NCBI RefSeq assembly: GCF_009671205.1
Contig: NZ_CP045309.1
Location: 3,162,001 to 3,226,000, forward strand
From: Micromonospora terminaliae
GTDB lineage: Bacteria > Actinomycetota > Actinomycetes > Mycobacteriales > Micromonosporaceae
Direction: 5' to 3'
Length of the DNA stretch: 64,000 bases
Shown here: positions 1-7,754 of the stretch, piece by piece
Layout: every line of letters begins with the position of its first letter
Numbering within the stretch: position 1 is the first letter of the stretch
The notes under the pieces: generated by a model
Told to the model about the DNA's origin: nothing
Database searches by the model: none
What the model saw: only the letters and a program-made list of their open reading frames with translations
Made by a program: the position numbers and the translations under genes

Positions 1-29
1 ATCTCGCGCTCGATGGTCCCGAACTCCAT
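1..29 (-). CDS. SRPBCC/AHSA1-family protein (5' end only)
   Basis: Only the first nine codons lie in the window. The ATG at 29-27 is preceded by a strong ribosome site (AGGAGG, reverse strand, near 35-40). The peptide MEFGTIERE matches the usual opening of actinobacterial SRPBCC (AHSA1-like) proteins, which bind hydrophobic ligands and are typically encoded with an ArsR repressor. The two matching operators just upstream fit such an autoregulated operon. The family call rests on nine residues, so it is tentative. Confidence 0.5.
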
Positions 30-41
30 GACAATCCTCCT

Positions 42-101
42 GCAACGTTTGGTTGCACGTCACGCTACTCCGGGGACCGTCGCCGCGCAACCATTGGTTG
101 C
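42..101. promoter_or_regulatory. Two copies of a GCAACNNTTGGTTGC operator
   Basis: GCAACGTTTGGTTGC (42-56) and GCAACCATTGGTTGC (87-101) are the same inverted repeat, GCAAC/GGTTGC, with start points 45 bp apart. They lie between the leftward SRPBCC gene (start 29) and the rightward membrane protein (start 147), so a regulator bound there could control either. ArsR-type repressors paired with SRPBCC genes commonly use such short palindromes; this assignment is inference. Confidence 0.7.
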
Positions 102-146
102 ACTAAGGCTCTGTCGCCGCGCCGGGTACGCCCCTAGGATGCGAGC

Positions 147-3100
147 GTGATTCACGTCACTCCGGGCCGGAAGCCGTTGCCGCTGCTCGCCGCCGCGATC
201 GTCCTGCTCCTGCTCGGCGCGGGCGTGGCGTGGGGCGTGGACGGCGCGCTCGGGTTGAGCCACGCTCCCGCGGCCGTGCCGCACGAGGACTCCGCCGCCG
301 CGCCGCGGCGGGCCGCCGCACCGGCGCCGCCGCTGGCGTCCGTGGTGGTGCCCGACGACCCGCGCACCCGCAAGGCCGCAGCGGCGGTCGCCGACGCGCT
401 CGCCGCGCGCGGCCTGCGCCGCCCGGCCGTCACCGCGGCCGGGCCGGCCGCGGTGACGACCCCGGCGGGCCCGGCCGCACCGGGCCCCGCCGCGGTGACC
501 AGCCTGCGGGCGGCCGTGCTCGCCACGCCGGGCGCCGCGCCGGAGTCCTACCGGCTCGGCGTCCGCGGGACCGAACTGGCCGTCGACGGGACCGACGTCG
601 CGGGCGTCGCCGCCGGTCTGTACCGGCTCGCCGACCGGATCCGCTCCGGCGCCGAGGCGCTGCCCGCCGCCGAGGCGGGACGGCTGGTCACGCCCCGGCT
701 CGGCCTGCGGCTCACCGACGCGGGCTCGGTGGGCCGCGAGCCGGACCCGGCCGGCTTCGCCGCGGGCGACGACTACAGTCTGAACACCGACGTGGTCGGG
801 CCGGCCCTGCTGCCCCGGGCGCCGTGGGTCGACGCCGGCGCCGTGGCGCGCATCGGCGCGCAGTTCCGGCAGTTCGTCGACCACTCGGTGGCCCAGGGCT
901 ACAACGCCGTCGTCGTGCCCGGCTTCCTGGAGTACGTCACCTTCGCGAAGGTGGGCGACGGGCACGCCGTCTACCCGCCCGGGGACACGCACGTCGACCG
1001 GGCGCGGGCCATGGTCGCGGCGTTCGGCCCGGTCTTCGGGTACGCCGAGGAGATGGGCGTGAAGGTCTTCCTGCTCACCGACATGCTCGCGGTGTCGCCG
1101 CCGCTGGAGGCGTACCTCACGCGGACCGTCGGCGGGCTCAATGTGGCCGATCCCCGGCTCTGGGCCGTCTACCAGGCCGGGCTGGCCGAGCTGTTCGAGA
1201 GCATGCCCTTCGTCGACGGGCTCATGGTCCGCGTCGGCGAGGGCGGCGCGGTGTACGCCGCCGACGGCTGGGACTACTCGTCGAAGCTCGCGGTCACCAC
1301 CGCGGCGTCCGTGCGGGCGATGCTGCGGGCGCTGCTGGACACCGCGGGGCGGGCCGGCCGGGAGGTCATCTTCCGGACCTGGACGGTCGGCGTGGGCGCC
1401 GTCGGCGACCTGCACACCAACCCGGAGTCCTACGCGCGGGTGCTCGGCGAGTTCGATGACCCGCACCTCGTCGTGTCCACGAAATACACCCTCGGCGACT
1501 TCTACAGCCACCTGCCGCTGAACACCACCCTGCTCGCCGGTGCGCACCGCCGGATCGTGGAGTTCCAGGCCCGGCGCGAGTTCGAGGGGTTCGGCTCGCT
1601 GCCCAACGACCTCGGGCCGCTGCACCGCCAGGCGCTGCGTGCGTTCCTCGCCGCCAACCCGAGGGTCGAGGGCGTCTGGAACTGGACCCAGGACGGCGGG
1701 CCGCTGCGCGCCGGGCCGATGTCGCTCTACCTGCGCACCGGGTTCTGGCAGCTGTACGACCTCAACACCTACGCCGTCGCGCGGCTCGCCTGGGACCCGG
1801 ACACCGATCCGGCGCGGGTCACGGCGGACTGGGCGTACCGAACGTTCTCCGCCGACCCGGACACGGTCGCCGCGATCGGGCAGGCCATGGCGCTGTCCCG
1901 GGCGGCGGTCACCCGGGGCCTCTACATCGGTCCGTACGCCGACCGGTCGGTGCGGGCGCTGGGGCTGGAACCGCCGCCCATGATGTGGATCTTCGAGTGG
2001 GACATCCCGACCGGTGACTCGGCCGCACTGGACAGCATCTACGCCGTGACCGGCGGCCGGGTTGACGCGGCGATCGCGGAGGGCGAGGAGGCGGTCGCGC
2101 TGGCCCGGCGCATGCGTGACCTGCTGGCCGCCACCGGCCCGGCGACGTGGCGGGACGCCGCGCTGCGCGAGCGGTTCAACGGCACGCTCGACTACCAGGT
2201 GAACCTGTTCGAGACGCTGGCCGCCTACCGGACCATGGTGCTGCGGCACGCGCAGTGGCTGGACACCGGCTCCCCGGCCGCCTACACCGGCTGGCGGGCG
2301 GCGACGACGGCGTACCGGGACGCGCGGGAGGTCCACCGGCAGCGCTACGGCGGCGACCTCGACCTGCCCGCGTACCGCTTCACGGCGGCCGACCTCGGCG
2401 CGGAGCGCGCGGACCGGGACCCCGCCATGGCGTGGGCGGCCCGGGCGCTGCTCGCGCTCATCCTGGTGGTGGTGCTGCTCGGCCTGCGCGGGCGGGGGTT
2501 CGGTGGCGCCGCCGCGCGCGGGCTGCTGCTGGGCGCGGTCCGGCCGTGGCGGGTGGCCGCGCTGCCGGCGCCCGCGTCCCCGGTGGACCGGCTCCTCGTG
2601 TGGCTGGTGCCGGCCGTGGTCCTGGTGGCGAGCCGGCTCGTGTTCACCTGGTTCGCCGCTCCCGCCCACCTGCTGGTCACCCTCGGTGGGTGGGCACTGT
2701 TCGCGCTCGTCGTCCGCCTCGCCGTCGGCCGGCGGGATCCGTTCCACCTGTGGGCCGTGGTCGGCGGTGTCGCACTGCTGCGCAGCGTGCTGCTCCTGGC
2801 GGCGCTCGCCGGGCGCGGTCCCGGGCGCTACTGGTTCGCGTTCTGGACCGCACCGACCCTGCGCGCGGCCTACCTCACGGTGGCCTTCGCCGCGTTCGGC
2901 TGGCTGTTCGTGGCCACCGCCGTCGTCCTCCGCGACCGCTACGGCATGCGCCGGCGCCGCGCCGTGGGGCGGACCCTGACCGCCGCGGGCGTCCCACTCG
3001 GCGTGCTGGCCGGCCTGGTCGCGGTGCTCGGCCTGGAGCGCGCGCTGACGGTGTGGAACGACCAGCTGGCGCTGCTGCCCTGGGGGCTGTCCCGCATCCT

Positions 3101-3281
3101 CGGCATCACGGTCTACCTGGGCATTCCCACCAGCCTCCCGGTGTACGCCGCCGGGGCCGGAGCCGCCCTGGCCGTTGCCGGGCTGCTCGTGTCGATCGGC
3201 GGGCGGACCGCCGGACCCGTCCCGGCGGGCGGCGGCCGACCGGTCCCGGTGTCCGAGGTTGGACCCGGCCGGGCCGGGTAG
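147..3281 (+). CDS. Membrane-tethered glycoside-hydrolase-like protein with polytopic C-terminus
   Basis: A 1044-aa protein. Residues about 10-32 form an N-terminal membrane anchor or signal anchor. An alpha/beta region near 110-185 resembles the GH20b/GH67N accessory domain (PESYRLGV...GVAAGLYRLADRI). A TIM-barrel-like segment follows (about 190-640; YNAVVVPGFLEYV, GVKVFLLTDML, VEGVWNWTQDG) of the GH67/GH115/GH20 style. From about 755 to the end there are roughly seven hydrophobic helices. Enzyme action on an extracytoplasmic glycan is inferred; I could not assign a family or catalytic residues with certainty. The GTG start at 147 sits 6 nt after a TAGGAT -10 element (135-140), so the mRNA is probably leaderless. 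The next gene follows after 74 nt and is probably co-transcribed. Confidence 0.75.
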   Translation: MIHVTPGRKPLPLLAAAIVLLLLGAGVAWGVDGALGLSHAPAAVPHEDSAAAPRRAAAPAPPLASVVVPDDPRTRKAAAAVADALAARGLRRPAVTAAGPAAVTTPAGPAAPGPAAVTSLRAAVLATPGAAPESYRLGVRGTELAVDGTDVAGVAAGLYRLADRIRSGAEALPAAEAGRLVTPRLGLRLTDAGSVGREPDPAGFAAGDDYSLNTDVVGPALLPRAPWVDAGAVARIGAQFRQFVDHSVAQGYNAVVVPGFLEYVTFAKVGDGHAVYPPGDTHVDRARAMVAAFGPVFGYAEEMGVKVFLLTDMLAVSPPLEAYLTRTVGGLNVADPRLWAVYQAGLAELFESMPFVDGLMVRVGEGGAVYAADGWDYSSKLAVTTAASVRAMLRALLDTAGRAGREVIFRTWTVGVGAVGDLHTNPESYARVLGEFDDPHLVVSTKYTLGDFYSHLPLNTTLLAGAHRRIVEFQARREFEGFGSLPNDLGPLHRQALRAFLAANPRVEGVWNWTQDGGPLRAGPMSLYLRTGFWQLYDLNTYAVARLAWDPDTDPARVTADWAYRTFSADPDTVAAIGQAMALSRAAVTRGLYIGPYADRSVRALGLEPPPMMWIFEWDIPTGDSAALDSIYAVTGGRVDAAIAEGEEAVALARRMRDLLAATGPATWRDAALRERFNGTLDYQVNLFETLAAYRTMVLRHAQWLDTGSPAAYTGWRAATTAYRDAREVHRQRYGGDLDLPAYRFTAADLGAERADRDPAMAWAARALLALILVVVLLGLRGRGFGGAAARGLLLGAVRPWRVAALPAPASPVDRLLVWLVPAVVLVASRLVFTWFAAPAHLLVTLGGWALFALVVRLAVGRRDPFHLWAVVGGVALLRSVLLLAALAGRGPGRYWFAFWTAPTLRAAYLTVAFAAFGWLFVATAVVLRDRYGMRRRRAVGRTLTAAGVPLGVLAGLVAVLGLERALTVWNDQLALLPWGLSRILGITVYLGIPTSLPVYAAGAGAALAVAGLLVSIGGRTAGPVPAGGGRPVPVSEVGPGRAG

Positions 3282-3355
3282 TCCGCCCGAGCGGCGGGGC
3301 CCTCCTCGGCCGGGCACACCCCGGTCCGGCCCCCAGAAGACGACTCGGGGGGCCC

Positions 3356-5605
3356 ATGTCGGAGGCAGCAGCGCGGGACGGGCCGCGGCCGTCCGGCGAC
3401 GTGGTGGAACTGCGGGTGCACGGGGCCTCCCGGGCGAGCGCCGGCGAGGTCCTGGACCTCTCCCGGACCGAGCAGGTGGCGGGCGACCGCAGCGGCGGCT
3501 TCTACCGGGTCCGCCGCCCGGCCTCGCGCACCGGCCGCACCGGGCAGGTGACGCTGGAGGCGTACCGCTGGGCCGACCTGCCCGCCGGGACCATGGCCCG
3601 GACCGTGGCGCTGGTGTTCCTGCTGCCGTTCATGCTGGTCAACGTGGCGATCTGGATGCGCCCGGCGAACCGGGGCTCCGAGGCGGCCGTCCGGTCCCTG
3701 TGCCGCCTGCTGGCGCTCACGCTCACCGCGCTGTACGTGCTCGCCGCCGCCGGCGTCGCACTGGACCTGATCGCGTGGAAGTGCCTGACCTCGCCGCACT
3801 GCCTGGCCGGGCGCGGGTGGTTGTCCTGGCTGGGTGGGCGGCCGGTCGGGCTGCGGCTCGCGGTGCTGGCGCTGGTGCCGGCCGCCGCCGTCAGCCTGCT
3901 CTGGCGGGCCAGCACGCGCCCGGGACGGGTGTTCGAGGCGTTCCGCGCCCCCGAGCCGACAGCCCCCGGGTGCCCGCTGGGCGCCGTCGGCCGGTGGGAC
4001 GCGGAACCGCTGGTGGGCCGGTTGCGCTCGATCCACGTCGCGGCGGCGTTCGCGACGCTGGACGTCACGCTGCTCGCCGCCCGGGCCGCACCCGGCGCCT
4101 CGCCCGGCACGGTCGCGCTGGCGGTCGTCACCGGGGCGGTCCTGGTCGCCTGCGCGGTCCTGCTCTGCACTCCCCCGCTCATCGACCGGTCCGCCGCGGA
4201 CCGGCGGCTCGACCGGGTCACCGGCACCCTGCGGACGACCGCCGTGGTCCTCACCGTCGTCGTCACGGCCCACGTCCTGACCGCCCCGCTGTCGTGGCGC
4301 GAGGGCGGCGGCCTGCCCGGCTACGACGCGATCCTCACCGGGCTGTTCGTCATCCAGACGACCCTGCTGGCCACCCTGGGGGCCGTGCTGCTGTTCCCGC
4401 GCCGGAACCGGCGGACGGGTGCCGCGCCCCTGCTCGGGCTGGGAGCGCTGGCGATCGCGGCCGCCGCCATCAGCCTGGCGGTGGCCTACTCCGCCGAGCT
4501 GGTCTACCGGGTCGCGGACTTCCTGGACCGCGACGCGCCGACCGCGGTGGGCGTGGCCGACTGGCCGCCGCGGGCGTACACCTGGGCGATCTTCGGCTTC
4601 CTCCGCGCGGCGCTGATCACCCTGGTCCTCGCGGGCCTGGCGATCCTGATCTCCCGGCCACGCCGGTTGGCCGCCGCCGCGGCGGTCGTGGCACGCGACC
4701 ACCCGGATCCGCCGCCGGGAGCCGGGCCCCGGCTACGGCAGGTGCAGAAGGCGATAGCCCGGGCCCGGTTCACCGAGCACCTGATACCGCTGGCCGTCGT
4801 CTACGCCGGCCTCGCCGGGACCGGCACGGCCACCACCACCGTCGGCCTGCTGGAGCTGTGGCCGGGTGACGTCTTCGAGCGGTTCGCGGGGGTGCCGGCC
4901 GACCTGGTCACCTTCGTCATCTCGTTCGGCAGCTGGGTGATCGCGGCGATCATCGCCGGCCTGGTGCTCGCCGCGGTCTTCGCCTACCGGACCGTCGGGT
5001 TCCGGCGCCACGTCGGCATCCTTTGGGACCTCGGCACGTTCTGGCCCCGGGCCGCCCATCCGTTCGCGCCGCCCTGCTACTCCGAGCGCGCGGTGCCGGA
5101 GCTGGCCCGGCGGATCACCTACCTGGTCGGGCGCGGCGACGCGGTCCTGCTCACCGGGCACAGCCACGGCTCGGTCCTGGCCGCCGCGACGGTGCTCCAG
5201 TTGCCGCCCGAGGTCAGCAGCCGGGTCGCGCTGCTCACCTACGGGTCGCCGCTGCGCCGCCTCTACGCCCGGCTCTTCCCCGCCTACGTCGACGACGAGG
5301 CGCTGCACGAGATCGGCGCCCGGGTCGGCTGGCGGTGGCTCAACCTGTGGCGCGACACCGATCCCGTCGGCGGCTGGATCTTCGCCGGCCACCCGCCTGC
5401 GGCGGGGGACGCGACCGGGGGCCCGGCAGCGACGGTGGACCGCCGGCTGCGGGACCCGGTCGCCGTGGTGGCGCCACCCGGCGACAGCGTTCCGCCGCCG
5501 ATCCAGGGGCACCGGCCCGCCGAATCCGACCAGCCGTTCACCGCGGCGGTGAGTGAGCTGGTCGAGCGCCTCGGCGAGCCGCCGGACCAGGGTGCCGTCG
5601 ACTGA
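3356..5605 (+). CDS. Polytopic membrane protein with C-terminal GHSHG hydrolase motif
   Basis: A 749-aa protein. After a soluble N-terminus (VVELRVHGASRA...) there are about ten hydrophobic helices between residues 80 and 550. The C-terminal cytosolic region contains LLTGHSHGSVLAA, a lipase/esterase nucleophile elbow with Ser603, followed by YGSPLRRLYARLFPAYV, which resembles alpha/beta-hydrolase lipases. The likely role is a membrane-bound esterase or lipase; substrate unknown. The start is the ATG at 3356. It follows the glycosidase-like membrane gene on the same strand, suggesting a two-gene envelope module. A short hairpin follows the stop codon. Confidence 0.75.
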   Translation: MSEAAARDGPRPSGDVVELRVHGASRASAGEVLDLSRTEQVAGDRSGGFYRVRRPASRTGRTGQVTLEAYRWADLPAGTMARTVALVFLLPFMLVNVAIWMRPANRGSEAAVRSLCRLLALTLTALYVLAAAGVALDLIAWKCLTSPHCLAGRGWLSWLGGRPVGLRLAVLALVPAAAVSLLWRASTRPGRVFEAFRAPEPTAPGCPLGAVGRWDAEPLVGRLRSIHVAAAFATLDVTLLAARAAPGASPGTVALAVVTGAVLVACAVLLCTPPLIDRSAADRRLDRVTGTLRTTAVVLTVVVTAHVLTAPLSWREGGGLPGYDAILTGLFVIQTTLLATLGAVLLFPRRNRRTGAAPLLGLGALAIAAAAISLAVAYSAELVYRVADFLDRDAPTAVGVADWPPRAYTWAIFGFLRAALITLVLAGLAILISRPRRLAAAAAVVARDHPDPPPGAGPRLRQVQKAIARARFTEHLIPLAVVYAGLAGTGTATTTVGLLELWPGDVFERFAGVPADLVTFVISFGSWVIAAIIAGLVLAAVFAYRTVGFRRHVGILWDLGTFWPRAAHPFAPPCYSERAVPELARRITYLVGRGDAVLLTGHSHGSVLAAATVLQLPPEVSSRVALLTYGSPLRRLYARLFPAYVDDEALHEIGARVGWRWLNLWRDTDPVGGWIFAGHPPAAGDATGGPAATVDRRLRDPVAVVAPPGDSVPPPIQGHRPAESDQPFTAAVSELVERLGEPPDQGAVD

Positions 5606-5608
5606 CGG

Positions 5609-5628
5609 CCGCCCGGGTCAGCGGGCGG
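5609..5628 (+). terminator. Hairpin after the membrane hydrolase gene
   Basis: CCGCCCG (5609-5615) and CGGGCGG (5622-5628) form a 7-bp stem with a 6-nt loop, 3 nt after the stop codon. No U-tract is visible, as is usual in actinomycetes. Confidence 0.5.
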
Positions 5629-5714
5629 ACTTCAGCCAGTCCCGGTAGTGCGTGGGCGGGCCGGCCGGGGACGCCACCGCGGGCTAGTTCCGGCGGGCCT
5701 TGACGCACGGCTTC

Positions 5715-5730
5715 GTAAGCCGTAGCTTAC
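5715..5730. promoter_or_regulatory. Inverted repeat overlapping the arsR-type promoter
   Basis: GTAAGC-CGTA-GCTTAC (5715-5730) has perfect 6-bp arms. The second arm overlaps the predicted -10 hexamer TAGCTT (5723-5728), which ends 7 nt before the GTG start of the ArsR gene. A repressor here would block RNA polymerase, so this is the likely autoregulatory operator. Confidence 0.7.
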
Positions 5731-5735
5731 CGTTC

Positions 5736-6059
5736 GTGGCTACTTACCGAACGGACGACGGTTGGGACGCCCTGGGTGATCCCACCCGGCGGGCGATCGT
5801 CGCGAGCCTGGCCGAGCGGCCCCGCGCCGTCGGCGAACTCGCCGACGAACTCCCCATCAGCCGGCCCGCGGTGTCCCAGCACCTCAAGGTCCTCAAGGAG
5901 GCCGGTCTGGTCACCGACCAGGCGGCCGGCACCCGCCGGGTCTACCGGCTCAATCCGGCCGGCGTGGCCGCGCTGCGCGACCAGCTGGACACCTTCTGGA
6001 ACCGCGCGCTGGCCGGCTACCGGGACGTCGTCGAACAACCCACCGAGGAGACCCCATGA
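5736..6059 (+). CDS. ArsR-family winged-helix repressor
   Basis: A 107-aa regulator beginning VATYRTDDGWDALGDPTRRAIV, the classic opening of small ArsR proteins linked to SRPBCC genes. The winged helix includes ISRPAVSQHLKVLKEAGLV as recognition helix, then RRVYRLNP in the wing. No metal-binding cysteines are present, so it probably senses a small molecule or another signal. The GTG at 5736 is chosen because a -10 hexamer ends 7 nt upstream and no ribosome site is seen, giving a leaderless mRNA. Its stop overlaps the SRPBCC start (ATGA). Confidence 0.88.
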   Translation: MATYRTDDGWDALGDPTRRAIVASLAERPRAVGELADELPISRPAVSQHLKVLKEAGLVTDQAAGTRRVYRLNPAGVAALRDQLDTFWNRALAGYRDVVEQPTEETP

Positions 6060-6538
6060 CCGAGGCAACATCCGTCGTCGTCCGCCGGCAGATCGTCGTC
6101 GAGGCGCCGCTGGAAAGGGCGTTCACCGTGTTCACCGAGCGGTTCGGTGACTTCAAGCCGCCGGAGCACAACCTGCTCCGCGCGCCGATCGCGGAAACCG
6201 TGTTCGAACCCAGGGTCGGCGGCCACATCTACGACCGGGCCGTCGACGGCAGCGAGTGCCGCTGGGCGCGCGTGCTCGCCTACGAACCGCCGGACCGGGT
6301 GGTGTTCAGCTGGGACATCAGCCCGCAGTGGCAGGTCGAGACCGATCCGGACAACACCAGCGAGGTCGAGGTCCGTTTCGTCGCCGAGTCACCGCAGCGC
6401 ACCCGGGTGGAGCTGGAGCACCGGCACCTCGACCGGCACGGCCCGGGCTGGCAGTCCGTCCGCGACGGCGTCGGCCACGACGAGGGCTGGCCGCTCTACC
6501 TGAGCCGCTACGCCGCCCTGTTCACCCCGGGCAGCTGA
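6056..6538 (+). CDS. SRPBCC (AHSA1-type) ligand-binding protein
   Basis: A 160-aa START-like protein. Features include IVVEAPLERAFTVFTERFGDFKPPEHN near the N-terminus, VGGHIYDRAVDG in the middle, and the C-terminal GWPLYLSRYAAL helix. These folds bind hydrophobic ligands in an internal cavity; the substrate is unknown. It is translationally coupled to the ArsR gene by a 4-base overlap and is the presumed target of that repressor. A strong hairpin at 6580-6611 ends the operon. Confidence 0.88.
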   Translation: MTEATSVVVRRQIVVEAPLERAFTVFTERFGDFKPPEHNLLRAPIAETVFEPRVGGHIYDRAVDGSECRWARVLAYEPPDRVVFSWDISPQWQVETDPDNTSEVEVRFVAESPQRTRVELEHRHLDRHGPGWQSVRDGVGHDEGWPLYLSRYAALFTPGS

Positions 6539-6579
6539 CCTGCCCCACCGGGCATGTCTCGACCGGTGGCGGGTATCGC

Positions 6580-6611
6580 CACGGCCCGGCCGCCTCGTCG
6601 GCCGGGCCGTG
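6580..6611 (+). terminator. 13-bp perfect stem-loop terminator
   Basis: CACGGCCCGGCCG (6580-6592) pairs exactly with 6599-6611 across a 6-nt loop. It lies between the SRPBCC stop and the cupin gene and separates the two operons. Confidence 0.7.
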
Positions 6612-6635
6612 GGACCGACCGGACAGGAGACGCGC

Positions 6636-6989
6636 ATGTCGCACGAACCAGGCGTCGCGGAGCGGCCCGCCGTCCGGCGCACCGAACTTCAGCGGCACCC
6701 GGCCTCCGTGCCCGGCCGGCTGATCGTCCAGACGTTGTTCGAGATCCCGGTGGGACTCGCGTCGGGCCGGCACCGGCATCCCGGTGAGGAGGTGGGCTTC
6801 CTCATCCACGGCGTGGTCGCCATGGAGTTCGACGACCGGCCCACCCTGACCATTCACGCCGGGGAGCCGTTCCTGATCCCGCCCGGAGTCGTCCACAACG
6901 CCCGGAACATCACGGCCGACGTCACCACCATGATGCTGTCGACCTACTTCGTCGACGAGACGCAGCCGTTGGTGACGCCCTGCGACTGA
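6636..6989 (+). CDS. Small cupin-domain protein
   Basis: A 117-aa protein with the cupin motif pair: RHRHPGEEVGFLIHG (motif 1, metal-binding His/Glu) and the PGVVHN region (motif 2). The ATG at 6636 is chosen because GGACAGGAG lies 6-15 nt upstream. Single-domain cupins of this type act as sensors, isomerases or dioxygenases; the role is not determinable here. It precedes an alpha/beta hydrolase by 27 nt in the same direction, a pairing that suggests joint action on a small organic compound. Confidence 0.85.
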   Translation: MSHEPGVAERPAVRRTELQRHPASVPGRLIVQTLFEIPVGLASGRHRHPGEEVGFLIHGVVAMEFDDRPTLTIHAGEPFLIPPGVVHNARNITADVTTMMLSTYFVDETQPLVTPCD

Positions 6990-7016
6990 CGGACCGTCGA
7001 CCGAAAGGACCGACCC

Positions 7017-7751
7017 ATGACCAGCACCTCCGCACGTCCCGGCAAGCCCACGGTCGTCCTGGTGCACGGCGCCTTCGCCGACAGTTCCAGCTGGAACGGG
7101 GTGGTGGAGCGGCTGATCGCCGCGGGCGTCGCCGTGAAGGCGGTGCCGAACCCGCTGCGCGGCATCGCCGAGGACGCCGCGTACGTGGCGAGCGCTCTGC
7201 AGCAGACGCCGGGGCCCGTGCTCGCGGTCGGCCACTCCTACGGCGGGGCCGTCATCACCAACGCCGCCTCGCGGGTCGACAACGTCGTCGGCCTGGTCTA
7301 CGTCGCGGCCTTCGCGCCCGACGACGGCGAGACCATCATGGACATCGAGGGAGCGTCCAAGGACAGCGTCCTGAACTCGGCGATCCAGCCGGCGCAGTAC
7401 CCGACCGCGTCGGGCGCCGAGGCGGAGTTCCAGATCGACCCGGCGAAGTTCCACGACGCGTTCGCCGCCGACGTGCCCGAGAAGGACGCCGCCGTCATGG
7501 CGGTCACCCAGCGTCCCGTCTCCGCGCTGGCCTTCTCCACGCCCACGACCGACCCCGCCTGGAAGAAGCTGCCCTCCTGGGCCGCCGTGGCCACCGGCGA
7601 CAAGGCCGCCGGCAGCGACGCGGTGCTGCGCATGGCCGAGCGCGCCGGCGCCACGATCACCCGGATCGAGGCCTCCCACGTCGTCATGGTGACCCAGCCG
7701 CAGGCGGTCACCGACGTCATCATGCAGGCGCTCGGCTCCGTCTCCGGCTGA
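7017..7751 (+). CDS. Alpha/beta hydrolase
   Basis: A 244-aa protein of the salicylate-esterase/MhpC-like alpha/beta-hydrolase group. It has the oxyanion-hole segment VVLVHGAFADSSSW, the nucleophile elbow GHSYGG, and the late catalytic histidine in EASHVVMVTQP. It has no signal peptide and is cytoplasmic. The ribosome site AAAGGA lies upstream of the ATG. Paired with the cupin gene; it ends 3 nt before the convergent glycosyltransferase stop, so the two transcripts must overlap at their 3' ends. Confidence 0.88.
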   Translation: MTSTSARPGKPTVVLVHGAFADSSSWNGVVERLIAAGVAVKAVPNPLRGIAEDAAYVASALQQTPGPVLAVGHSYGGAVITNAASRVDNVVGLVYVAAFAPDDGETIMDIEGASKDSVLNSAIQPAQYPTASGAEAEFQIDPAKFHDAFAADVPEKDAAVMAVTQRPVSALAFSTPTTDPAWKKLPSWAAVATGDKAAGSDAVLRMAERAGATITRIEASHVVMVTQPQAVTDVIMQALGSVSG

Positions 7752-7754
7752 CCG

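Noticed and set aside
60..3317. 1085-aa open frame on the minus strand opposite the glycosidase-like gene
   Set aside because: It is very rich in Arg, Gly, Pro and Gln with no recognisable motif, and lies opposite a gene with clear domains. It is a GC-skew shadow, like the other long antisense frames.
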